Shown: positions 8,629 through 18,322, counted from the first letter of the stretch. The stretch: DNA of 64,000 bases from Spirochaetaceae bacterium (GCA_020353535.1 CP070696.1:3080368-3144367), one strand, 5' to 3'. Numbers and translations: made by a program. Notes: generated by a model from the sequence alone, not told the origin.

Positions 8629-9405
8629 ATGTCTGCCGTTGCACAGTACGGCGAGGTATTTCTAAATACGCTGATAGTCGCATGGATCGGTGTGGCCGTG
8701 GGAACCTTCTGCCTGCTGTTCTTCGTAACCGCGCCCTACGGGCGTCACAGCCGCGATGGCTGGGGACCGGCCATACCGGCCAGGGTCGGTTGGATTCTGA
8801 TGGAGGCGGTGGCGCCCCTGGCATTCCTCTACTTCTTTCTAAAAGGGAATAAGAGCCCGGCTCCGCTTACCGTTCTGTTTCTCGGTTTTTTCCTGCTCCA
8901 CTACCTTAATCGGGCCTTCATCTACCCCTTCCGTATGAAAAACAGCGATCGCCCCATGGCGGTAACCGTGGCTGTCATGGGTATGTTCTTCAATTCTGTA
9001 AACGGTCTGCTGAACGGCCGATACCTGAATCTCTTCTCCTTCCGCTACACCGTTGCCTGGTTGTCGGATCTTCGCTTCATCACCGGAGTGGTCCTTTTTT
9101 TCTTCGGTATGGTCATCAACCTCCACTCGGACGGGATCCTGCGTTCCCTTCGCTCCGATGACGAACCGGGATACAAAATCCCCAAAGGGGGAGCATTCCA
9201 ATTCGTATCCTGCGGCAATTACTTTGGGGAGCTGGTCGAGTGGATCGGCTGGGCTTGCCTGACCTGGTCTCTTGCCGGACTTACATTCGCGATCTGGACC
9301 GCGGCCAACCTGATCCCCCGAGCCCTGGCCCATCATCGCTGGTATCTGGATACCTTCCCGGACTATCCGCAACAGCGCAAGGCGATCATTCCCTATATCC
9401 TCTGA
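8629..9405 (+). CDS. 3-oxo-5-alpha-steroid 4-dehydrogenase (steroid 5-alpha-reductase)-like membrane protein
   Basis: 258 residues from ATG 8629; the longer frame back to 8383 would overlap the divergent gene. Six or seven hydrophobic segments are visible. The C-terminal Steroid_dh domain is clear, with GGAFQFVSCGNYFGELVEW and the ending ARALAHHRWYL-type pattern (here PRALAHHRWYLDTFP). Eukaryotic relatives reduce the 4,5 double bond of 3-oxosteroids. Bacterial homologues have no settled substrate, with lipids or isoprenoids possible. The last 20 bases overlap the convergent glycosyltransferase gene. A second, distant relative lies at 61038. Confidence 0.82.
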   Translation: MSAVAQYGEVFLNTLIVAWIGVAVGTFCLLFFVTAPYGRHSRDGWGPAIPARVGWILMEAVAPLAFLYFFLKGNKSPAPLTVLFLGFFLLHYLNRAFIYPFRMKNSDRPMAVTVAVMGMFFNSVNGLLNGRYLNLFSFRYTVAWLSDLRFITGVVLFFFGMVINLHSDGILRSLRSDDEPGYKIPKGGAFQFVSCGNYFGELVEWIGWACLTWSLAGLTFAIWTAANLIPRALAHHRWYLDTFPDYPQQRKAIIPYIL

Positions 9406-10453
9406 ACAGTAGTGCCTCCCATTGCTCCGCTACCCGGCGTATATCATAGCGGGCTATCGCCGCCGCCCTGCCCTCCCGGCGCAATCTTCGCCACAGCTCG
9501 CCCCTCCCGGCCAGGGTCAGAAGCACCCGGGAGGCCGCTCGGGGATCCGCCGTGAACAGGACGGCCCCCTCCTCCTCCCGGATCAGGCTGTCCGGAACCA
9601 GGGTATCCTCGTAGGGCAGGATTTCCCCCGGACCCTGGATGGCAAGACTCACCACCGGAATCCCGCAGGCCATGGCTTCGATCACCGGGATGCAAAAGCC
9701 CTCCCATTCGGAGAGGTTGAGGTACAGGTCCATGCGATTGTACAGCGCCACCATCTGAGTTTCGCTCATCTCCTTCACGAAGAACTCCACACGATCCTGC
9801 AGATTCTCCCGGGCGACCAGGGCCGGAAGATCCACTCCGTCCAGAGATACGAGCCGATTGGTCTTGATTATCAGCCGGCTGGACGCCTGCTTTACTGCAA
9901 ACAGGGCAAAGGAACGGATGATAAGATCGAATCGCTTCCTTCGTGAGTTGTTTCCCACCGTGCCGATGACAATGACGTCGGTGGAATGGTGCCGCCTTCT
10001 CAAGTCGCGGCGTTCCGGCTCAGGAAAGGGTGCAAATAGCTCGGTGTCCACTCCATGAGGGATGACCGGACCGATCCGCAGAACACCGGCTCCTCGCAGG
10101 ATTGCCTCGGTTTTGGCGGTAAGGGGGATGTAGGTCGGCAGTCGTGGAAGAGCGCTTCGGGGGATGCGGGAAAACTGCGACCAGAGGAAACAGGGCAGTC
10201 CGAGTATCGGCCGGCCCGATTGCCCATCGAGAACCTTGCCGTGCAGAAAGGGAAACTGATCCGGAAATCCGAGGGCGATCACTGCCGTCGCATCACTTGG
10301 GATTTCAGCATCGAGGCTATGGGGTCCGCCGAGGAGCACTGGCTGCTCCTTCTTGGCCCAGACAGCGGCGAGGGAGTGAAGCTGACGAAAGAAGGAGGGT
10401 TTTCTATCCGGCGGCAGTCCCGAAAGCAGGATGATACGACCGGAAGGTTTCAC
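9386..10453 (-). CDS. GT4-family glycosyltransferase
   Basis: 355 residues. The C-terminal GT-B donor-binding half is clear: IPHGVDTELF near 133, then EGFCIPVIEAMACGIPVV near 250, which contains the EX7E motif that binds the nucleotide-sugar phosphates. The N-terminal acceptor half is less conserved. It starts 6 bases after the nagA stop and is probably co-transcribed with nagA. Likely cytoplasmic, transferring a sugar from a nucleotide donor to a glycan or lipid; acceptor unknown. Its 3' end overlaps the reductase gene by 20 bases tail to tail. Confidence 0.85.
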   Translation of the reverse strand: MKPSGRIILLSGLPPDRKPSFFRQLHSLAAVWAKKEQPVLLGGPHSLDAEIPSDATAVIALGFPDQFPFLHGKVLDGQSGRPILGLPCFLWSQFSRIPRSALPRLPTYIPLTAKTEAILRGAGVLRIGPVIPHGVDTELFAPFPEPERRDLRRRHHSTDVIVIGTVGNNSRRKRFDLIIRSFALFAVKQASSRLIIKTNRLVSLDGVDLPALVARENLQDRVEFFVKEMSETQMVALYNRMDLYLNLSEWEGFCIPVIEAMACGIPVVSLAIQGPGEILPYEDTLVPDSLIREEEGAVLFTADPRAASRVLLTLAGRGELWRRLRREGRAAAIARYDIRRVAEQWEALLFRGYRE

Positions 10454-10459
10454 TCAAAC

Positions 10460-11614
10460 TCAAGCCTCGTACACGCAACGGCCGGCCCGGATGGTCATAG
10501 ACACCCGCAGGTCCGACTCCAGCAAAACCAGATCTGCGTCTTTACCCTCATCAAGACTGCCCTTGCGGTCCTGCAGCCCCAGAACGCAGGCCGGATTGAA
10601 GGAGGCGGCCTGAATTACCTGGGCCAGGCTGCAATCGGTGTGGTGGAGGCAACGGGCAATCAGCTCGTTCATCCCAAGGGCGGTTCCGATCAGGGTACCG
10701 TCCAGATAGCGGGCCGTGCCGTTTTTCGACTCATAGTCCAGTCCGTTGTAGAGGTAGCGGCCGTCGGGCAAGCCCATAGCCTGCATTCCATCTGTGATCA
10801 GCACCATACGGTTGCCGGTAAGCCACAGCCCGGCCAGGCGCAGCATGGCGGGATGGATGTGTACACCGTCGGGAATGATTTGGGCGCTGACTCCCGTAGA
10901 TTCCAGCAGCGCCGGGATAGGTCCCGGATCACGGTGATGCATCGGCATCATGGCGTTGTACAGATGGGTCACGTGACCTACTCCCGCTTCAATTCCGGCC
11001 AGGGTCTGCGGGTAATCCGCCTCGGAGTGGCCGAAGGAGGCTACCACGCCGCCGGTCTGAAGGCGGCGGATCAGCTGGAGGGCGGCCGGGAGCTCGGGAG
11101 CGATGGTCATCATACGCAGGCCGTCTCCGGTGAGCTCCAGGATCCGATCCAGGATTTCATTTTCCACAGGCGCGAGACAGTCCTCCCGGATCATACCGCG
11201 TTTTCCCGCGGCGATGAAGGGCCCTTCCAGGTGGATGCCTAGAAGCTCAGCACCCTCCCCACTCCGAAAACGCTCCTGGGTCGCCACCCGCAGGTGCCCG
11301 TTATCCCCTCCGGTTCGATACACAGTGGTGGCCAGGTAGCCGGTCACCCCGTAGCGGGCGCAGGTCAGGGAGATCGTGTCTAGAGCTTCGGGCCTGGCGT
11401 CGAGCACATCGGCTCCTCCGGCTCCCTGGACATGGACGTCGATAAAACCCGGCACAACGATCATGCCGGTGGCGTCGATCCGCCTGTCGTAGTTCCTGTT
11501 CGTACCCTGGGCAGATATGCGCCGGATCTTGCCATCCCCCAGCAGGATTTCTCGTTGCTCCAGCTCCTCAAAGGGGGTGATGATCCGCCCGCCTGTAATC
11601 AGCATAGTTTCCAT
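10460..11614 (-). CDS. nagA: N-acetylglucosamine-6-phosphate deacetylase
   Basis: 384 residues, the normal NagA length. It converts GlcNAc-6-P to GlcN-6-P plus acetate. Visible motifs of the amidohydrolase barrel: PGFIDVHVQGAGG near residue 56, LEGPFI with the metal-binding Glu near 130, FGHSEADY and HVTHLYNAMM with metal-binding His residues, and ITDGMQAMG with the catalytic Asp near 278. It is divergent from the NagB fusion gene 89 bases away, so the two steps of amino-sugar use are probably regulated together. ATG 11614 has a weak ribosome site; ATG 11605 (MLITGG) is an alternative start. Confidence 0.93.
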   Translation of the reverse strand: METMLITGGRIITPFEELEQREILLGDGKIRRISAQGTNRNYDRRIDATGMIVVPGFIDVHVQGAGGADVLDARPEALDTISLTCARYGVTGYLATTVYRTGGDNGHLRVATQERFRSGEGAELLGIHLEGPFIAAGKRGMIREDCLAPVENEILDRILELTGDGLRMMTIAPELPAALQLIRRLQTGGVVASFGHSEADYPQTLAGIEAGVGHVTHLYNAMMPMHHRDPGPIPALLESTGVSAQIIPDGVHIHPAMLRLAGLWLTGNRMVLITDGMQAMGLPDGRYLYNGLDYESKNGTARYLDGTLIGTALGMNELIARCLHHTDCSLAQVIQAASFNPACVLGLQDRKGSLDEGKDADLVLLESDLRVSMTIRAGRCVYEA

Positions 11615-11702
11615 AATTGGTCAGCGCAAGTGTAGGAACTTCTCCGCCTCCTGGTCAACGGTGCTGCAACCGAGGTAAAATGAACTTCCCCGGAGGAGTA
11701 AC

Positions 11703-14024
11703 ATGGATTCAGCGGTTGAACAGCAATTTCTCCAGGACACGCAGTTGATCCATCCACCCGCCGAAAAAATCGGCGTAATCGTGGTGGATTCCTTTCCCGC
11801 CCTCGGCACCCTGGCGGCAATGCGCTTCATTGAGTGGGCTCAAGACCATCCCGAAGGGGTGATTGCCCTGCCCACGGGCAAGACTCCGGAGCATTTCATA
11901 AAGGAGGTCACCCGCCTCCGTGATGGATGGAACAGCGTCGAGATTCGTCGGGAGACGGAGGCGTGGGGTATCGATCCGAGACGGGGTTGCGAGCTGGGCG
12001 GACTTCATTTCATCCAGATCGACGAGTTCTACCCGATCAATCCCCTGCACCACAACAGCTTCTACTACTATGTGAATCACTTCTACCTCGAGGGCTTCGG
12101 ACTGGATCCGGATCGGGCCTTGCTGATCGACTGCAGCCGTATCGGTCTTCCCGAAGGCAGAACCCTCGAGGATGTGTGGGCGAATGACGAGGTGGATATC
12201 AGCCTGCGCCACCGCATGGCTCGCAGCAGGGCCGAGCGGCAGCAGAAGGAGGTCATCGAGCGCGTCGATCAGTGGTGCGTGGAATACGAAGACCGTATTC
12301 GCAGCCTCGGCGGAATTGGATTCTTCTTGGGGGGAATCGGCCCGGACGGGCACATCGGCTTCAACGTCCGGGGCTCGGACCTGTACTCCACCACCCGTTT
12401 GACGACGATCAACTATGAAACCCAGGCCGCCGCCGCCGGGGATTTAGGTGGGATCGAGGTGGCCAGGAAGCGCCTGGTGATCACTATCGGTCTGGCCACC
12501 ATCACCTATAACCCGGAGTGCGTCGCCATCATCATTGCCGCCGGGGAAGCCAAAGCCGGAATCGTGGCCGAAGCTGTCCAGGCCGAGCGTCATGTCCGCT
12601 TTCCGGCCAGCGCCCTGCGTGCACTGCCAGCAGCCCGCTTCTACCTTACCCGGGGAGCGGCCAAGGACCTGCAAAACCGCCGGCTGGCCACTTTGTCTGC
12701 ATCACCTTCCCCGGAGGATGTCGAACAGGTGGTTATCGATCTGGCGGTAGCCAAACAAAAGAAAATCGAAGGCTTGAAGGAGAAAGATTTCGGGGATTCC
12801 CCCTTTGCAGCGGGCCTGCGTGCCGCCGGCCTCGAATCCGTACGGGAAATCTGTGCCCGGGTGGATCGCAGCCTGAAAGCCAAGATCGAGGCGGGCACCC
12901 ACACGATGGCCAACACGATTTTTCTGCATACCGAACCTCATCACGATGATCTGATGCTCGGCTACCTTCCCTTTATCGTTCGCCATATCCGGGACCATTC
13001 GACGCGGCACTACTTCGCCACCCTGACCAGCGGCTTCACCGCTGTGACCAACCAGTTCATGCTCAGGCAGTGCAGGAAACTGAAAAGCCACATCAAATCC
13101 TCGGCTTTTCGCGAGCTCGAAGTGCTGGGGTACTTTGATCCGGGTAATCGGGTCTTTCGCAACCGGGATGTCTGGCAGTATCTCGACGGAGTGGCTGCAG
13201 GCTCGCGCACCATGAAAGACGACGGAGAGATGCGGCGACTGTACAGAAACCTCGTGGAGTTGTACGAGGAGGAGGATCGTCAGAGCTTGGAGGATCGCAT
13301 CGAGGAGCTGATCAACTACTTTGAAACCCAATACCCGGGCAAGAAGGACCTCCCCTACATACAGCAACTAAAGGGAATGTGCAGGGAGTGGGAGGCGGAC
13401 TGTCTGTGGGGCTACTTCGGCTGGAGCGGGGAATCTGTACGGCACCTGCGCCTGGGCTTTTATACGGGAGAGATCTTCACCGAGGAGCCGACGGTCGCCA
13501 GAGACGTGGCGCCGGTCTTGAAGTTGCTGGAGGAGGTCCATCCGGATGTCATTACCCTGGCGCTGGACCCGGAGGCTAGTGGACCGGACACCCACTACAA
13601 GGTGCTGCAGACCGTGACCGAGGCCATTCGTCTGTACGAGGGAAAAAGCGGGCGAAAGGATCTGCAGATTCTCGGCTACAGGAACGTCTGGTACCGCTTC
13701 CATCCAAGCGAGGCGGATATCTTCGTGCCGGTATCCCTGAATATGTTCGCGCTCCAGGAAAGCGCATTTCGCAACACCTTTATCTCCCAAAAATCGGCCT
13801 CCTTTCCCAGCTACGAACACGACGGCCCCTTTTCCGAGCTGGCTCAGAAGATCCAGGTCAGTCAGTATCAGACCCTCAAGACCTGCCTGGGGCGGGAGTT
13901 CTTCAACGAGCATACCAGTGCTCTGATACGTGCAACCCGGGGCATGGTCTTCCTGAAAAAGATGAGTCTGGAAGAACTGTACGAGCATTCCCGCAAGCTG
14001 CGCCAAAGCACGGAAAATCTCTAA
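11703..14024 (+). CDS. nagB: Glucosamine-6-phosphate deaminase fused to a PIG-L/LmbE-like deacetylase domain
   Basis: 773 residues. The first about 350 form a NagB domain: PTGKTPEHF, the active-site DEFYPI near 103, and GGIGPDGHIGFN with the catalytic His near 217. This part converts GlcN-6-P to fructose-6-P and ammonia. From about residue 400 a PIG-L domain begins with TEPHHDDLMLGY, a variant of the AHPDDE zinc motif, followed by VWYRFHPSEADIF near 665. Fused NagB/PIG-L proteins are known in Bacteroidetes and spirochaetes, where the second domain's substrate is uncertain. ATG 11703 follows GGAGGAG. Next to nagA, so a role in amino-sugar catabolism is firm. Confidence 0.88.
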   Translation: MDSAVEQQFLQDTQLIHPPAEKIGVIVVDSFPALGTLAAMRFIEWAQDHPEGVIALPTGKTPEHFIKEVTRLRDGWNSVEIRRETEAWGIDPRRGCELGGLHFIQIDEFYPINPLHHNSFYYYVNHFYLEGFGLDPDRALLIDCSRIGLPEGRTLEDVWANDEVDISLRHRMARSRAERQQKEVIERVDQWCVEYEDRIRSLGGIGFFLGGIGPDGHIGFNVRGSDLYSTTRLTTINYETQAAAAGDLGGIEVARKRLVITIGLATITYNPECVAIIIAAGEAKAGIVAEAVQAERHVRFPASALRALPAARFYLTRGAAKDLQNRRLATLSASPSPEDVEQVVIDLAVAKQKKIEGLKEKDFGDSPFAAGLRAAGLESVREICARVDRSLKAKIEAGTHTMANTIFLHTEPHHDDLMLGYLPFIVRHIRDHSTRHYFATLTSGFTAVTNQFMLRQCRKLKSHIKSSAFRELEVLGYFDPGNRVFRNRDVWQYLDGVAAGSRTMKDDGEMRRLYRNLVELYEEEDRQSLEDRIEELINYFETQYPGKKDLPYIQQLKGMCREWEADCLWGYFGWSGESVRHLRLGFYTGEIFTEEPTVARDVAPVLKLLEEVHPDVITLALDPEASGPDTHYKVLQTVTEAIRLYEGKSGRKDLQILGYRNVWYRFHPSEADIFVPVSLNMFALQESAFRNTFISQKSASFPSYEHDGPFSELAQKIQVSQYQTLKTCLGREFFNEHTSALIRATRGMVFLKKMSLEELYEHSRKLRQSTENL

Positions 14025-14070
14025 ATCAGGTTGCACACTGTGCAGCGGACGTATTAGGATTCCCACGTTC

Positions 14071-16320
14071 ATGAGAAAATCATCCTTGAGCCCGGGGGAG
14101 CTCGGCCGAGCCCGGGGCCTGTTCGTTCTATTTGCAGTCCTCAACGTTGTCTCTTTCACCCTGTTGAGCGGAAACATCATCACCCTGTACGTCCTGCGCG
14201 TGGGGGCGGGAAATTTTCTGGTAGGTCTTCTCTCCTCGTTCATGTACATCGCTTACCTTTTTCTGTTCTTCGGCCGCAGAATCGCGGCAAAGTGGGGAAT
14301 CGTCCCTCTGATGGGCAGATTCTGGATGATTCGCTACCTTATGATGCTGCCCATCCTGGCTTCCCCCTTCCTGGCCGCCAGACAGTACACCGAGGCGGCC
14401 TACGCTCTGATCATCTTCAGCGTGCTGGGATTCAACATTGCCAGAGGCGTCGCCATAGCCGGCTATAATCCGATCGTAGGGCAGATCGCCGCGGAAAAGG
14501 ATCGTGGAGCGTTTCTTTCCCGTGTGCAGGCGATTCAACACTTGGTCACGCTGGTTCTGGCCGTGGCTATGGCCTTCGTTCTGGGCCGCAGCGCCCCTCT
14601 GTACGTGTACTCTCTTTTCATCCTCGTGGGCATAGCTGCGGGGTTGATAGCCGCCTCCATAGTCTTCCGTTTCCCCGAACCGATCCAATCCGAACCGCCG
14701 CACAAGCGCAACCTGCTCCGAGGGCTCAAAGATGCCTTCAGCGAACGAGCCTTCCGCATCTTCATTCTGCTGTACTTCTGTGCCAGCCTGCTGATCTACA
14801 TGGTGGCGCCGTTCCTGGTGGTGTACTTCAAGGCGAGTTACCTTCAGCCGGATAATGTGGTCCTGTTCTTCCTGGTGTTCGGCAGCGCCGGAGCCGTGCT
14901 GATGGCTCTGGTCAGCGGTTTTCTCATCGACAAGATCGGTGCCAAGCCGTTGTTTTTCCTCTTCATGGCCGTGCTGACCCTCGTGCTCATTCCCATGGTG
15001 GTGTCACCTCCCGTGAAGAGCTCGTGGGGTTTGTGGATCTTCGCCTGCGGGGTACTGCTGTTCTTCAATTTGGGCCAGTTCGGCATATTGAACGCCGGGC
15101 AGACCTATTTCCTCGGCGCCATCAAAGCGGAGGATCGTCTTGATCTGGGGGTGATTTTTTTCGTGACGCTGGGGATAGCCGGTGCTCTAGGGTCGGTTCT
15201 CGGAGGTGTGATTTTGCAAACCCTGGAGTCTTGGCTGTCCCGGATTCTCCTCCCGGCGGCAGGCCCCGATCTGCAGACCCGGGTGTTTCAGATCTACTTC
15301 GGTGGTCTAGCCTTGCTCTCACTGATCACGCTGCTGTTCGTGAACGCCATGGAAAATCTAGGCGCCTATCCGATTAGGGACGCCATGGCCGCGATCTTTT
15401 CGCCACGGGATCTGCGGGCGATCAGCCTCACCCACCGCCTTCGACGGGTGCAGAGCGTGGCAGAGGAGAAGCAAACCCTCAGAGCCATGGGCGAGGCTCA
15501 CTCGGAACTGTCCCTGGACGACGTTCTCTCCCGGCTGCGTTCCCCCAGGTTTACGATCCGGACCGAGGCACTTCAGGCCCTTGCCGACCTGCCGCTCAAC
15601 GAGACTGCGATCCAGGCACTCATCTCCGAGGTTAAAAATCATTCCTTTACCACCGCCTATCTGGCCGCGGATATCCTCGGTAATCGTCGCATCAGGGAGG
15701 GAGTTCCAGCACTGCGCAGCAGCCTTTATTCCAAGGATTTTTTTCTGCAGGGGAAATCCATGGTTGCCCTGGCTAGACTCGAGGACCGGGAGAGCCTCGC
15801 AAAGATACGGACAAATCTGAGCGGGACCACCAATCCGCGGGTCATCATCCATGCGGCTTCCGCTTTGGAGCTGTTCAGGGATGTGCAGTCCATCCCCCTG
15901 GTGATCAATAAGATTGGGATGAAGATGCAGCCCTACGTGCGAGACGAGCTCATCCTCTCCATAGCGGGTATCCTCGGTTTTGGCGAGTGGTTCTATCCCA
16001 TCTATGTCGGTTTTCTGGAGGGCGCTGGAACCGGAATCGCCCTGCTTCGAGACTTCGTGGCCAAGGCCGAATCCCCCCGCGTACCCAGGGAGCTGCTGGA
16101 GGAGCTGCTGGATCGCCTGCCCCAGAGAAACAGATCCCAGTACACGGCCGTTGCCGTGGAGCTCCTGGAAACCGCCGAAATCGTTGTATCAGAGGTGAGT
16201 GTGAGCGACTGTTTGTCCGCCGCCTCCCGGAATCCGCAGCTGATCAAGTTGGAACGCTTCCTCTTCTTGGTAGCGGCCACGATCGTCTGGTATGCCTGTC
16301 GCCCCGCTGCACCCTACTAG
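14071..16320 (+). CDS. MFS transporter with C-terminal HEAT-repeat domain
   Basis: 749 residues. Residues 1 to about 440 are a 12-segment major facilitator transporter, with alternating hydrophobic stretches such as GLFVLFAVLNVVSFTLL and FFLVFGSAGAVLMALVSGF. From about 475 the protein turns soluble and helical, with repeats like SPRFTIRTEALQALADLP, AAYLAADILGNRRIREG-type helices and SIPLVINKIG, typical of HEAT/PBS-lyase repeats, and a short hydrophobic stretch at the very end. A plain MFS protein is about 400-450 residues, so the HEAT part is an added cytoplasmic module, probably for protein contacts. It follows the NagB fusion by 46 bases, which suggests amino-sugar or muropeptide transport. 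Confidence 0.85.
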   Translation: MRKSSLSPGELGRARGLFVLFAVLNVVSFTLLSGNIITLYVLRVGAGNFLVGLLSSFMYIAYLFLFFGRRIAAKWGIVPLMGRFWMIRYLMMLPILASPFLAARQYTEAAYALIIFSVLGFNIARGVAIAGYNPIVGQIAAEKDRGAFLSRVQAIQHLVTLVLAVAMAFVLGRSAPLYVYSLFILVGIAAGLIAASIVFRFPEPIQSEPPHKRNLLRGLKDAFSERAFRIFILLYFCASLLIYMVAPFLVVYFKASYLQPDNVVLFFLVFGSAGAVLMALVSGFLIDKIGAKPLFFLFMAVLTLVLIPMVVSPPVKSSWGLWIFACGVLLFFNLGQFGILNAGQTYFLGAIKAEDRLDLGVIFFVTLGIAGALGSVLGGVILQTLESWLSRILLPAAGPDLQTRVFQIYFGGLALLSLITLLFVNAMENLGAYPIRDAMAAIFSPRDLRAISLTHRLRRVQSVAEEKQTLRAMGEAHSELSLDDVLSRLRSPRFTIRTEALQALADLPLNETAIQALISEVKNHSFTTAYLAADILGNRRIREGVPALRSSLYSKDFFLQGKSMVALARLEDRESLAKIRTNLSGTTNPRVIIHAASALELFRDVQSIPLVINKIGMKMQPYVRDELILSIAGILGFGEWFYPIYVGFLEGAGTGIALLRDFVAKAESPRVPRELLEELLDRLPQRNRSQYTAVAVELLETAEIVVSEVSVSDCLSAASRNPQLIKLERFLFLVAATIVWYACRPAAPY

Positions 16321-16489
16321 CCAACGGCGAAGGGCGATGGCAGCGGGGAGATCAATTTTAATGATTCTCTGCTTTGGATTGGCCAGCTTTAGGTAGGTGA
16401 GCGCTTGTTTGTGTGAAAATGCACTCCGCTCTGGGCATGGGGACACTACTGCTGACAGTGAAGCTCAGCCACCAAAATGAACGAAAATA

Positions 16490-18322
16490 TCAGCCAGCTT
16501 CGGCGGCGGCAAGCTTCACAAAAAAGCGGGTGCCCGACTGAGGGGTGCCCGACTGAGGGGTGGCCGACCTAGGGCTCCCCAAAGGGGTGGCCGGCTTCGG
16601 CCAGCGCGCCGCTGCGATCGACTCACACCAAACCTCTCCACCGTGCTGCTCCACGATCTTCTGCACCAGGTACAGACCCAATCCGGCTCCATCGCTCGAT
16701 CCGACCAGCCTGGAGAATTTCTTGAATAGCAGGGGGATCTTCTCAACCGGAATCGGGGTACCGCCGTTGGCCACGGCCAAGATCCAGCGCTCCCCCTCCC
16801 TTTGAGCCGATAACTCCAGCCAGTCCTTCCCGTACTTGAGGGCGTTGACGATGAAGTTGCTGAAAACGATATCCAAGAGAGCGGCGTCTGCGAACACCTT
16901 GACCGACTCCGGCCAATCCCAGCGGATATCGAAACGGCTGTGGGCAATCCAGCGGTGGAGCCGCTCCAACAGTGGCTCGATAACGTTCTGACGAACATCC
17001 ACGATCTCGGGATGGTAGTGCAGGGTTCCCTTCTCCAACCTGGAAAGATTCAGGTAATTTCGCACCATGTCCCTGAAACGCTCCACGTCCCGTACGACCT
17101 GGTCCAGGATCTCCCGATCCTCTACCGCCAGGCTCTCTTCGGTGTCCTCCGCGAGCAGCGCTACATTGAGCATCAAGGCTCCGATCGAGTTGTTCAGCTC
17201 GTGGGTCACGAAGCTGAGCAGTTCCTGATAATCCTTGTTGGCCGTCTCCAGCTCGACATTCTGCAGCATGAGCCGCTGCTCCCGCTCCTGGATCGCTTCC
17301 TTCATGCGCTGGAAAGCATCGGAGAGCACTCGAATCTCCTGCGCCCCCCTGGATGGAGGCGCAACCGGATCGAACTTACCGAGGCGGATCTGGGCTGATA
17401 CCTCGGCCAGGCTGGCCAGGGGTTTGACGATGCCCCGGGCAATGATAAAGGCCGCCAGTAGCACCAGACCGAGGGTGGGAACGATCAAACCCGATAGAAA
17501 GGTCACCGCCCGGTTGCGGATATCCGTATACTTGCGCTCCAGAACCCCCACGTAGAGAATGCCGATGTTCTCGCCGTTGGGATCGCGAATGGGCTCGTAG
17601 GCGGACAGATACCACTCGTCCACCACGAAGGCACGCCGCAACCACACCTCTCCCTGTTCCAGAACCTTGCGGCGAACCTCCTCTGAGACCTGGGTACCGA
17701 TGGCGATGGTCCCTTCCGGTCCCAACACCGTGGTGGCAACCCGGACATCCCGGCAGAAAACGGTGACCGTGCCGAAGGGTTTGTCCCCGTACAGATCGTC
17801 CCCGAACAGGTTGCTCTGGATCCCCCGGACCAGCCCGATGTTCCCGTTCAAGACGGTCGCCACGAAGGAGCTACCCTGCTTGCCCGGATAGGTGGCAAAA
17901 AGACAGAGAAGCTCACCACCGAAGCAGGCTGCTTCGGCCTGGGTACCGACGGCAGAATATCCGAGTTCCTCCAGATCTTTTTCAAAGAAGCGGATCGTTC
18001 CTCGCTCCGGTTGTCCGGCAACGAGTCCGAAGCGGGAGAGGGCCTGCGGTAAACCGTCTGGAAAAAGGAGTGCGATATCAGGTTCGGTTTTTCCCTCTAG
18101 TAGATCCTCCAGACCGCTTGCCACAACCTGAGCGGAGAATGACAGATCGCTGAGCCTGTCATCCAGCTCGGAACGGGCTTCTTTCAAGCCCAGCTCGACC
18201 CGGCTGATCGCTTCGGAGCGCACCGCATCGGAGATCAACACCGCACCGAGGATCGTGCTGGCCAGAGTTGAAAAGATGATCAATCCGAAGACACTGAAGA
18301 ATATTCTGTTGACGAGTTTCAC
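16490..18322 (-). CDS. Membrane sensor histidine kinase (Cache-HAMP-HisKA-HATPase) with a C-terminal tandem-repeat insertion
   Basis: 610 residues. Order: membrane segment 7-30, extracytoplasmic Cache-type sensor about 35-265 (GTQVSEEVRRKVLEQGE and GILYVGVLE motifs), membrane segment 273-295, HAMP 296-350, dimerisation helix with phospho-acceptor His374 in FVTHELNNS, N-box around Asn489/Asn493, and G2 box GAGLGLYLVQK near 545. Between GEVWCES and GTRFFVKL about 28 extra residues (569-596) replace a short loop; they are encoded partly by 15-bp tandem repeats. The start ATGA overlaps the stop of the upstream receiver/PEP-synthase gene, so both are co-translated and likely one signalling pair. 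Confidence 0.9.
   Translation of the reverse strand: MKLVNRIFFSVFGLIIFSTLASTILGAVLISDAVRSEAISRVELGLKEARSELDDRLSDLSFSAQVVASGLEDLLEGKTEPDIALLFPDGLPQALSRFGLVAGQPERGTIRFFEKDLEELGYSAVGTQAEAACFGGELLCLFATYPGKQGSSFVATVLNGNIGLVRGIQSNLFGDDLYGDKPFGTVTVFCRDVRVATTVLGPEGTIAIGTQVSEEVRRKVLEQGEVWLRRAFVVDEWYLSAYEPIRDPNGENIGILYVGVLERKYTDIRNRAVTFLSGLIVPTLGLVLLAAFIIARGIVKPLASLAEVSAQIRLGKFDPVAPPSRGAQEIRVLSDAFQRMKEAIQEREQRLMLQNVELETANKDYQELLSFVTHELNNSIGALMLNVALLAEDTEESLAVEDREILDQVVRDVERFRDMVRNYLNLSRLEKGTLHYHPEIVDVRQNVIEPLLERLHRWIAHSRFDIRWDWPESVKVFADAALLDIVFSNFIVNALKYGKDWLELSAQREGERWILAVANGGTPIPVEKIPLLFKKFSRLVGSSDGAGLGLYLVQKIVEQHGGEVWCESIAAARWPKPATPLGSPRSATPQSGTPQSGTRFFVKLAAAEAG
16528..16602. repeat. 15-bp in-frame tandem repeat inside the histidine kinase gene
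   Basis: The unit GGGTGCCCGACTGAG occurs at 16528-16542 and 16543-16557. A third copy at 16558-16572 has three changes, and a diverged copy starts near 16587. Fifteen bases equal five codons, so the array adds repeated TPQSG-like pentapeptides without breaking the kinase frame. It sits in a surface loop of the ATPase domain. Confidence 0.75.

Noticed and set aside
10055..11242. 395-codon plus-strand frame
   Set aside because: Antisense to the glycosyltransferase and nagA; low-complexity Gly/Gln/His, no start context.
16321..16489. Gene or terminator between the MFS/HEAT and kinase genes
   Set aside because: Only weak imperfect stems and no open frame with start; convergent spacer.
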